Source: Myxococcales bacterium (lineage in GTDB: Bacteria; Myxococcota_A; Bradymonadia; REDH01). From it: a DNA stretch of 27,139 bases. The notes under the pieces were generated by a model. It ran no database searches and had not been told where the DNA came from. It saw nothing but the letters and a program-made list of their open reading frames with translations. The position numbers were made by a program, and so were the translations under genes. Of the stretch, positions 7,488-14,213 are shown one piece after another (positions within the stretch are counted from its first letter, which is position 1; each line of letters opens with the position of its first letter). The DNA lies in NCBI GenBank assembly GCA_020633625.1, contig JACKDJ010000044.1, positions 1 to 27,139 of the forward strand. The letters run 5' to 3'.

Positions 7488-9353
7488 TCAGAACCGCTGG
7501 CCGACGCCGATCGAGACCAGCGGCCGCCGTGACAGGCCAGCGAGCGGGAGCGAGATGTCGCCGGCCCGGACGATCGTGCCGAGGAGCGGGAGCATCAGCC
7601 TCAGGCCCACCCCCACGCTCGGGTAGAGCGCAACACCCTCTCCGTCGCGCCACGCGCCGCCGGCGTCTGCGAAGGCGACGGCGCCAAGCCGCGCCTGAAA
7701 CAGGCGCACCGGTCGCGACCGCCACTCGACGTTGGTCTGCAGGCGTCGGTTCCCCTCGACGAAGCCGATCGGGTAGCCGCGCAGACCGCTGTCGCCGCCG
7801 ATCGAGAACAGCGCGTTGCGCGTGTCGCGCTCGATCGCGGCGAACCCGGCGCGTGCGACGATCCGACCCTGCATCACCCGGGGGGTCACGACCCGCAGCG
7901 ACGCGCTCGGCACCAGGTCCGTCGCCTCTGAGCGCAGCCGAAGGCCGAGTCCCGCCGCGCCAGAGATGAAGGCGTCGTCGCCCATCGCGACGAGCACGTC
8001 GTAGCCGACCGACGCATCGGCGCGGCGCTCGTCGGCGCCAAGGCCCGGCTCCATGTACGAGATCGTCGCGCTCGCGCCCTGCCCGCGCCGGACCTCTTCG
8101 CCAACGCCGTAGGTGTCGAGCTCGACCAGACGCAGGTAGCGGCTCTGGAAGATCGAGTAGGTGATCGTCGGGCCGACGCGGCGCTCCGCGACGGGGAGGC
8201 GTGCCTCGGTGTAGGCCCGCACTGCCTCGGCAGAGAGAGTCGGGTCGCGCGGCTCGGCGCGGACCTCACTGTTCGAGACGATGAACCCGGGCGACAGGCG
8301 GTGGCGAAGGTCGGTGCCCCACTGGCGCGTGACCGAGCCCTGCGCGCCGGTCGCGGTGACGCGGTAGCGCTCGTCGACCCGCTCGTCGCCGTACTCCCAC
8401 GTGTCGAGGACGGCGCCGGTGTATCGGCGCCGCAGCGTGTCGGAGTGGTCGAGCTGCGCGCTCCAGGCGAAGCGCTGCCCGGGCTGCGTGAATCCGCGCG
8501 CAACGCTCGTCGAGGACGCCACGCCCTCGACGCCGCCGACCTCCCGGTCGAAGTAGACGTCGAACGCTTGGTACAGGCTGACGCGCGACCCCCCGAGCCG
8601 CGGCGCGTAGAGAGTCGGGCCAACGCGCCACGAGCCGAGCCCGCGCGACGTGGTCAGCGCGAGGTAGTTTCCGGTCCCGAAGAGGTTGGCCTCGGACACG
8701 CCGAAGGTGAAGTCCGAGACGGCCGATCCGTTCGACGTGACGACGGTGTTGAACAGGAGGCTCCACCGGTCGCGCGTGGCGACCAGCAGCTCGACGCAGT
8801 CGGGCTCGAAGCGCCAGGTCGTGACCACGGTGGCGACGGAGAAGACGCCGAGCGCGCGGAGGTTCCGCTCGGCCTGGAGCCAGGCCTCGCGCGTCAGGAT
8901 GTCGCCCTCGTCGATGTCGAGCGCGTCGCGCAAGACGCGCGCGCGGGTGTTTCGGTGGAAGAGGTTGGCCCAGCGGGGGATGAGGTCCTCCTCGCGGAAC
9001 ACGGGCTCGGCGACGGCCGAGACCCCGCAGACTCGCTTTCCCCACGGGTCGTGGTCGGGGACGGCGGCGCGGGTGGCGAGCGCGTGCGCGATAGCGTCGA
9101 GCTCGGCGGCCCCGCGGTGGGCGTAGGGGGAGCCGTCTGGCGCCTCGAGCCCGAGCGGCTGAAGGCGGGCCTCTAGCCCGATGGCACTCCCTAGGGCGTC
9201 GTCTGCGGCGGCGCTGGCCGGGGTGAGGGCGGCGAGCGCGACAAGGACGGCTACCAGCGGGAGCGGCTGCCGGGGGAGCCTGCCGCGCCGAGAAGTCGAG
9301 CGTTCGCGAGCGGTTGGGAGTAGCTCCGGCGGGCGCGTGTTGTGGTTGGACAT
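7488..9353 (-). CDS. Omp85/BamA-TamA-family outer membrane protein with one POTRA
   Basis: The product is about 621 residues. A long basic leader and a hydrophobic segment (LPLVAVLVALAAL) end in an ASA cleavage site near residue 48. Residues about 134-197 (NTRARVLRDALDIDEGDILT, then AERNLRALGVFS) form a single POTRA domain; Cys109 and Cys186 around it could form a disulfide. The remaining 420 residues are amphipathic beta strands, with the Omp85 loop-6 signature GGDSGLRGYP (Arg525) and a C-terminal Phe, as required for insertion by the Bam complex. BamA has five POTRAs, so this is not the main assembly protein but a shorter relative that may insert or translocate a limited set of clients. The ATG at 9353 is used; a TTG three codons upstream (9362) is possible, and neither has a clear ribosome-binding site. 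It is divergent from the EF-G gene and convergent with the kinase gene. Confidence 0.85.
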   Translation of the reverse strand: MSNHNTRPPELLPTARERSTSRRGRLPRQPLPLVAVLVALAALTPASAAADDALGSAIGLEARLQPLGLEAPDGSPYAHRGAAELDAIAHALATRAAVPDHDPWGKRVCGVSAVAEPVFREEDLIPRWANLFHRNTRARVLRDALDIDEGDILTREAWLQAERNLRALGVFSVATVVTTWRFEPDCVELLVATRDRWSLLFNTVVTSNGSAVSDFTFGVSEANLFGTGNYLALTTSRGLGSWRVGPTLYAPRLGGSRVSLYQAFDVYFDREVGGVEGVASSTSVARGFTQPGQRFAWSAQLDHSDTLRRRYTGAVLDTWEYGDERVDERYRVTATGAQGSVTRQWGTDLRHRLSPGFIVSNSEVRAEPRDPTLSAEAVRAYTEARLPVAERRVGPTITYSIFQSRYLRLVELDTYGVGEEVRRGQGASATISYMEPGLGADERRADASVGYDVLVAMGDDAFISGAAGLGLRLRSEATDLVPSASLRVVTPRVMQGRIVARAGFAAIERDTRNALFSIGGDSGLRGYPIGFVEGNRRLQTNVEWRSRPVRLFQARLGAVAFADAGGAWRDGEGVALYPSVGVGLRLMLPLLGTIVRAGDISLPLAGLSRRPLVSIGVGQRF

Positions 9354-9421
9354 TCGGGTCAAAGCCAGCTAAGGGGCGCCGGCCTTCTTCTCACCTGGAC
9401 CATCAACGCTAAGGCCCTGAC
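9354..9421. promoter_or_regulatory. divergent intergenic region, Omp85-like gene and EF-G gene
   Basis: These 68 bp must carry the start signals of both divergent genes unless promoters lie inside the coding regions. AAGG at 9411-9414, 7 nt before the EF-G ATG, is a plausible ribosome-binding site. I see no convincing -10/-35 pair. Confidence 0.4.
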
Positions 9422-11515
9422 ATGGCGAAGCCCCGCGAACTCGTTCGGAACATCGGCATCTCTGCGCACATCGACTCGGGAAAGACGACCCTGACCGAGC
9501 GCATCCTGTACTACACCGGCAAGATCCACGCGATCCACGACGTGCGCGGCAAGGACGGCGTCGGTGCCAAGATGGACTCGATGGATCTCGAGCGCGAGAA
9601 GGGCATCACGATCCAGTCTGCGGCGACGTACTGCAACTGGGGTGAGAACGCGATCAACATCATCGACACCCCCGGGCACGTCGACTTCACGATCGAGGTC
9701 GAGCGGTCGCTGCGCGTCCTCGACGGCGCGATCCTGGTCCTCTGCTCCGTCGCGGGCGTGCAGTCGCAGTCGATCACGGTCGACCGCCAGATGCGCCGGT
9801 ACAACGTCCCGGCACTCGCGTTCGTCAACAAGTGCGACCGCGCCGGCGCCGATCCGCTCGGGGTGTGCGAGCAGCTTCGCGAGAAGCTCAAGCACAACTC
9901 GGTGATGATCCAGCACCCGATCGGCCTCGAAGAGAAGCACAAGGGCATCGTCGACCTCGTCACGCGCGAGGCGTACTACTTCGACGGCGACAACGGCGAG
10001 AACATCCGCAAGGAAGAGGTCCCGGCCGACCTCGTCGACGTCGTGAACTCGCAGCGCGCGAAGCTGGTCGAGGCGTGCGCGGACTTCGACGACGAGGTCG
10101 CGATGCTGTTCCTCGAGGGCGAGGACGTGCCCGCAGAGCTCCTGTACCCGGTCATCCGTCGCGCGACGCTTCTCCGGAAGCTGACGCCGGTGTGCCTCGG
10201 CTCGGCGTACAAGAACAAGGCCGTACAGCCGCTGCTCGACAACGTCATCCGCTTCCTGCCGAGCCCCCTCGATCAGGACTACGACGCGCTCGACCAGCGC
10301 AACGACGAGGCCCAGGTGACGCTGACCTGCGACGCCTCCAAGCCGCTCGTCATGCTGGCGTTCAAGCTCGAAGACGGCCGCTACGGCCAGCTCACCTACT
10401 GCCGCGTGTACCAGGGGACCCTGTCGAAGGGTGACACCGTCCACAACATGCAGAACGGCAAGCGCGTGAAGGTCGGTCGCCTTGTGCAGATGCACTCCGA
10501 CGAGATGCACGACATCGACAGCGCCCAGGCCGGCGACATCGTCGCGCTGTTCGGCGTCGACTGCGCGTCGGGCGACACGTTCACCGACGGCAACCTCCTC
10601 GTCACGATGACGTCGATCTTCGTGCCGGAGTCGGTCGTCACCCTCGCTGTCGAGCCGAAGAAGAAGGAGGGTCTCCAGAACTTCTCGAAGGCGCTCAACC
10701 GCTTCTCGAAGGAGGACCCCACGTTCCGCGTCGGTCGCGACGAGGAGTCGGGCCAGACCATCATCGGCGGCATGGGCGAGCTGCACCTCGAGGTCTACAT
10801 CGAGCGCATTCGCCGCGAGTACGGCGTCGAGGTCGAGGTCGGCGCGCCGCAGGTTGCCTACCGCGAGACCATCACGCGGCACGCAGACTTCACGTACACG
10901 CACAAGAAGCAGACCGGCGGCTCCGGACAGTTCGCCAAGATCGGCGGCTACTTCGAGCCCACCGACAACGGCGAGAACTACGAGTTCCTCAACTCGATCG
11001 TCGGCGGTGTCATCCCGAAGGAGTACCAGCCCTCGTGCGACAAGGGGTTCCAGGAGGCTCTCACCAAGGGCACGCTCATCGGCTTCCCGGTCGTCGGCGT
11101 CCGCGCGTGCATCAACGACGGTCAGTTCCACCCGGTCGACTCGTCCGACATGGCGTTCCGCCTCGCCGCCCGTCAGGCGTTCCGCGAGGCCTACGACAAG
11201 TGCGGCCCGCAGATCCTCGAGCCCGTCATGAAGGTCGAGGTCGAGACCCCCGAGGAGTTCTCCGGCGCGGTGCTCGGCGGACTCAACAAGCGCCGCGGCA
11301 TGATCGTCGGCAACACCACCCGCCAGGGCTACGTCGTCATCACCGCCGAAGTCCCCCTCAAGGAGATGTTCGGCTACTCGAACGACCTCCGCTCCAGCAC
11401 GCAGGGCAAGGCGGAGTTCTCGATGGAGTTCGAGAAGTACCAGTCCGTCCCGCGCAACGTGCAGGAAGAGCTGATCAAGGAGTTCGCCGAGAAGCGGAAG
11501 GCGGCGCAGGACTGA
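9422..11515 (+). CDS. fusA: elongation factor G, spd/mitochondrial EF-G1 type
   Basis: EF-G catalyses GTP-driven translocation of tRNAs and mRNA on the ribosome. The 697-residue length is normal. Nucleotide-binding motifs are all present: AHIDSGKTT (15-23), switch I around GITIQSAAT (61-69), DTPGH (82-86) and NKCD (136-139). Domains II to V follow in full, including GMGELHLEVY in domain III. The G1 motif has Ser19 where the common bacterial EF-G has Ala (AHIDAGKTT), and the stretch RGKDGVGAKMDSMDLERE is the form seen in mitochondrial EF-G1 and the spirochaete/planctomycete/delta EF-G1 group. The gene is not in a str operon: no rpsL, rpsG or tuf lies beside it, and a CorA gene follows 7 bp later. 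Codons are strongly biased to C/G endings (CTC, GAC, AAG), as expected for high expression. The function is firm; assignment to the EF-G1 subgroup rests on recalled motif patterns. Confidence 0.97.
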   Translation: MAKPRELVRNIGISAHIDSGKTTLTERILYYTGKIHAIHDVRGKDGVGAKMDSMDLEREKGITIQSAATYCNWGENAINIIDTPGHVDFTIEVERSLRVLDGAILVLCSVAGVQSQSITVDRQMRRYNVPALAFVNKCDRAGADPLGVCEQLREKLKHNSVMIQHPIGLEEKHKGIVDLVTREAYYFDGDNGENIRKEEVPADLVDVVNSQRAKLVEACADFDDEVAMLFLEGEDVPAELLYPVIRRATLLRKLTPVCLGSAYKNKAVQPLLDNVIRFLPSPLDQDYDALDQRNDEAQVTLTCDASKPLVMLAFKLEDGRYGQLTYCRVYQGTLSKGDTVHNMQNGKRVKVGRLVQMHSDEMHDIDSAQAGDIVALFGVDCASGDTFTDGNLLVTMTSIFVPESVVTLAVEPKKKEGLQNFSKALNRFSKEDPTFRVGRDEESGQTIIGGMGELHLEVYIERIRREYGVEVEVGAPQVAYRETITRHADFTYTHKKQTGGSGQFAKIGGYFEPTDNGENYEFLNSIVGGVIPKEYQPSCDKGFQEALTKGTLIGFPVVGVRACINDGQFHPVDSSDMAFRLAARQAFREAYDKCGPQILEPVMKVEVETPEEFSGAVLGGLNKRRGMIVGNTTRQGYVVITAEVPLKEMFGYSNDLRSSTQGKAEFSMEFEKYQSVPRNVQEELIKEFAEKRKAAQD

Positions 11516-11522
11516 GCCTACC

Positions 11523-12611
11523 GTGACGACCTCGCGGATTCGGAGCACGCGCCGGCTACCGTCGGTCGGCGCGGCTCCGTCTCCGACGCCCCTGGCAAAG
11601 GTCTTCGCGTTCGGTCCCGACGGATTCGTAGAAGAGCAGGTGGACTTTCACCGGCTCGACGCTCTGCGCGCGACGTACCCGGTCGTCTGGGCCGACGTCG
11701 ACGGACACGGCGACCTCCAACTCCTCGACGCGCTGCGCGACTCGCTCGGGCTGCACCACCTGGCCGTCGAAGACGTCGTCAACCTCGGACAGCGCCCGAA
11801 GCTCGAGGAGTACGACGAGAACCTCTTCGTCGTACTCCGCGAGGCGCAGCTCACGGACGCCACGCTCGTCACCGAGCAGCTCAGCATCTTCCTGGCCGAC
11901 GGGCTCGTCGTCTCGTTCCAAGAGGCACCCGGCGACGTGTTCGACAGCGTGCGCGAGCGAATCCGCTCCGCCCGAGGTCGCGTGAGGCGTAGCGGCGCGG
12001 ACTACCTGTTCTACGCGCTCATCGACGCCGTCGTAGACAGCTACTTCCCGCTCCTTGAGCGCATCGGAGACAACATCGAGGCCCTCGAAGACGCTGTGCT
12101 CCTCGAGGCGACCGACGACGTGATCAGCCCGATCCACGTCGCGCGACGCGAGCTGCTCGTGCTGCGCAAGTGCATCGACCCGCTCCGCGACGCGCTCGGC
12201 CGCGTCCCGACAGAGGAGTCTGCGTTCATCGGCGAAGAGAGCCGCGTCTACTTCCGAGACGTCGTCGACCACCTGAACCGGGCCCACGACCTCGTCGACA
12301 CATACCGCGACCTCTGCCACAGCGTCATGGACTCGCACCTGTCGGTCATGAGCGCGCGGCTCAACGACGTGATGGGCCTGCTGACGGTCATCTCGACCAT
12401 CTTCATCCCCCTCGGCTTCCTCGTCGGGGTGTGGGGCATGAACTTCGATCCGGCGGTCTCGAAGTGGAACATGCCCGAGCTGCGCTGGGAGTACGGCTAC
12501 CCGGCCGCGATCGCGGTCATGGCGTTAGTAGCGGGCGCGCAGCTCTGGTTCTTCAGACGCCGCGGCTGGATCCGCCTCCGTCGCCGCCGTGCGGCGATGA
12601 AGCGGGGGTAG
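11523..12611 (+). CDS. corA: CorA-family magnesium/cobalt transporter
   Basis: CorA forms a pentameric inner-membrane channel for Mg2+ (also Co2+ and Ni2+). The 362-residue product has the expected layout: a cytoplasmic alpha/beta domain, a long helical stalk (about 170-285), TM1 at about 286-304, the ion-selective GMN motif at 305-307, an MPEL periplasmic loop at 317-320, TM2 at about 325-344, and a basic cytoplasmic tail. The MPEL loop is typical of this family. The GTG start is 7 bp after the EF-G stop with no strong ribosome-binding site between, so cotranscription and coupled translation with EF-G are likely. Ribosome function depends on Mg2+, which could make the pairing meaningful, but that is only an inference from adjacency. 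Confidence 0.93.
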   Translation: MTTSRIRSTRRLPSVGAAPSPTPLAKVFAFGPDGFVEEQVDFHRLDALRATYPVVWADVDGHGDLQLLDALRDSLGLHHLAVEDVVNLGQRPKLEEYDENLFVVLREAQLTDATLVTEQLSIFLADGLVVSFQEAPGDVFDSVRERIRSARGRVRRSGADYLFYALIDAVVDSYFPLLERIGDNIEALEDAVLLEATDDVISPIHVARRELLVLRKCIDPLRDALGRVPTEESAFIGEESRVYFRDVVDHLNRAHDLVDTYRDLCHSVMDSHLSVMSARLNDVMGLLTVISTIFIPLGFLVGVWGMNFDPAVSKWNMPELRWEYGYPAAIAVMALVAGAQLWFFRRRGWIRLRRRRAAMKRG

Positions 12612-12634
12612 CGGGGCCGCGGCGCACTACCGTC

Positions 12635-12678
12635 GGGCGGAAGGCCGCGGCGGCCGGGGCGGAAGGCCGCGGCGGCCG
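12635..12678. repeat. perfect 22-bp tandem duplication between convergent genes
   Basis: Bases 12635-12656 and 12657-12678 are identical and directly adjacent, and the second copy abuts the stop codon of the SDR gene. Each unit starts GGGCGGAAGG and contains GGCC-GCGGC-GGCC, which can fold into a short hairpin. The location between the corA and SDR stops fits a bidirectional termination region, but there is no T tract on either strand. Confidence 0.8.
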
Positions 12679-13656
12679 TCAGACCGTCGCGCCGCTCTTC
12701 GCCACGACCCAGTCCCACAGGCGCTGCCGCTCGCTCGGCGTGTCGGCGCGGCGTGTCTTCGCGAGCCGGTGGGTTGGGCGGGGGCGGCGGTCGTGCCAGA
12801 AGCGGCCGGGCTGCTGCAGCGGTGCGCCGTCGGCCGAGGCGAGCCAGACAAGGGTGTCGGCCGCGTCGTCGGGCGTGCGCAACAGGGGGCCGACCACGCG
12901 CCGGAATGTCGGCAGGGAGCGGGCGACGCCCGGCGTGTCGGCCCACCCAGGATGCATCGACTGCACCACGACGCCGCGGTCGCGGAGCCGCTCGTCGAGG
13001 AGCTCGGTGAGCGTCACCTGAGCTCGCTTCGCTCGGGCATATGCGGTGACGCCGTCGTATGCAGAGGCGGGCATCTCGAGCCTGTCGACCGCCAGCGGTT
13101 CGCTGTACATTCCGCCCGACGACACCCAGAGCACCCGCGCTGGCCCTGCCGCCTCCAAAGCTGGCAGGAGCAGCGCGGTCAGCAAGAACGGGCCGACGAC
13201 CTGGCTTGCGACCGTTTGCTCGATGCCCTGCGGGCTCTCGCCGCGGACATCGTCCAGCGCGCCGGCGTTGTGAATCAGGACGTCGATGCGCGAGTGCCGC
13301 GCCAGCAGCTCGGCGGCCGCTCGACGCACCGCTTCGAGATCGCCCGTGTTGGCGACGACGTGGCCGACCGAGGCGCTGCGTGACTCCTCGCGAAGCGCCT
13401 CCGCAGCCGCGGCGGTCCGAGTGCCGTCGCGGCCGACGATCTCTACCGACGCACCAGCCCTCGCGAGCGCCAGCGCGGCCGCGCGGCCGATGCCAGAGGT
13501 CGCGCCCGTGACGACCACCACGCGTCCGCTCAGGTCTCGTGTGGCCGCCGCCTCCCAGTGGTCTACACGACGGCGCACCGCGGCCCCGACGCGCGTGAAG
13601 CTGCCGACGACGCTCCACTCGAGGGCGCCGTCGATGGTGTCGCCCAGCGCGCTCAT
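12679..13656 (-). CDS. short-chain dehydrogenase/reductase, DHRS12-like
   Basis: The 325-residue product is a classical-fold SDR: cofactor motif TGATSGIG (50-57), NAG (130-132), catalytic Ser near 179-180 and the YARAK pair Tyr206/Lys210. These predict an NAD(P)-dependent oxidoreductase. Several stretches resemble DHRS12 of animals rather than generic SDRs: SSGGM after the catalytic Ser, YDGVTAYARAKRAQV before and around the active site, SMHPGWADTPGV (233-244), and an N-terminal FTR segment ahead of the Rossmann fold. The substrate is unknown; a lipid or other hydrophobic carbonyl is possible. Its ATG overlaps the TGA of the SRPBCC gene (ATGA), so the two are co-translated and probably act together. 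Confidence 0.9.
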   Translation of the reverse strand: MSALGDTIDGALEWSVVGSFTRVGAAVRRRVDHWEAAATRDLSGRVVVVTGATSGIGRAAALALARAGASVEIVGRDGTRTAAAAEALREESRSASVGHVVANTGDLEAVRRAAAELLARHSRIDVLIHNAGALDDVRGESPQGIEQTVASQVVGPFLLTALLLPALEAAGPARVLWVSSGGMYSEPLAVDRLEMPASAYDGVTAYARAKRAQVTLTELLDERLRDRGVVVQSMHPGWADTPGVARSLPTFRRVVGPLLRTPDDAADTLVWLASADGAPLQQPGRFWHDRRPRPTHRLAKTRRADTPSERQRLWDWVVAKSGATV

Positions 13657-14090
13657 GCCGCGGCGCTCGCGAGCGCGGTCCGCAGCCCGGCCGCCGCGCG
13701 GTCTCCCACCTTGCGGAACGCGTGGCCGAGGAAGCCGTCGAACCGGCCCAGACGTCCGTTGAGCGTCAGCACCGCGTCGTAGGTCACGCGGGAGCCGGCG
13801 CCGTCGGGCTCGACGCGGATCTCATCGACCGAGGTCAGCCACCGCGTGCGCGAGACCAAGACCATCCGGTGCGGCGGCTCGTACTCGGTCACCTCGTAGA
13901 TCATCACCGACGTCGTACCGGCATCGACGACCAGCTCGTAGGCTGTACCGACGCCCCACCCGTCGCCGCGCACGCGCCGCGCGCGCTTCACACCGGGATC
14001 CCACTCGGCGAACCGCGTGATGTCGCGCATGAACGAGAAGGCGCCGTCAACCGAGAGCGGAGTGGCGATGGTGGTCGTGTAGCGTGCCAT
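13653..14090 (-). CDS. SRPBCC-family (START-like) small protein
   Basis: The 145-residue product has the SRPBCC/polyketide-cyclase pattern: an opening strand (MARYTTTIATPLS), a helix and FAEWDPGVKRARR, then alternating strands (TSVMIYEVTEYEPPHRMVLV, partly listed) and a long C-terminal helix (LGHAFRKVGDRAAAGLR). These domains form a deep pocket for lipids or other hydrophobic ligands, and some are enzymes. I use the ATG at 14090 because members of the family usually begin just before the first strand; a GTG at 14102 would add four residues and lies within the inverted repeat. Neither has a good ribosome-binding site. It is the first gene of a two-gene unit with the DHRS12-like SDR and could deliver that enzyme's substrate. 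Confidence 0.85.
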   Translation of the reverse strand: MARYTTTIATPLSVDGAFSFMRDITRFAEWDPGVKRARRVRGDGWGVGTAYELVVDAGTTSVMIYEVTEYEPPHRMVLVSRTRWLTSVDEIRVEPDGAGSRVTYDAVLTLNGRLGRFDGFLGHAFRKVGDRAAAGLRTALASAAA

Positions 14091-14097
14091 GTCGGGA

Positions 14098-14123
14098 GTC
14101 ACCGGGAGCGAGGCCCCGGTGAC
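14098..14123. promoter_or_regulatory. perfect inverted repeat, operator or hairpin candidate
   Basis: Two 9-bp arms, GTCACCGGG (14098-14106) and CCCGGTGAC (14115-14123), are exact reverse complements around an 8-bp centre. The site is 8 bp upstream of the SRPBCC ATG on the minus strand and covers the alternative GTG start. On that strand TTGCAC (14144-14149) lies 17 bp before TACGTC (14121-14126), a weak promoter-like pair that would place the repeat across the transcription start. It could be a repressor site, an RNA hairpin controlling translation, or a terminator of the upstream acylase gene; there is no T tract. Confidence 0.5.
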
Positions 14124-14213
14124 GTAGGTCCGCGCCCGTCTGTGTGCAACGTGCGCCGCGCGGGCGCGCCGAGTCTGACCCCGGCCCCGCTCCGGTCGGC
14201 GGCCGCTCCCGAG

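Noticed and set aside
9359..11548. 729-codon open frame on the minus strand opposite EF-G
   Set aside because: It is an exact antisense shadow of a certain EF-G gene, made of Asp/Val/Leu/Arg-rich low-complexity sequence, as expected where third positions are G or C.
14153..14167. GCGCC-GCGCG-GGCGC hairpin as a terminator for the acylase gene
   Set aside because: A 5-bp stem of pure GC without a T tract is expected by chance at this base composition.
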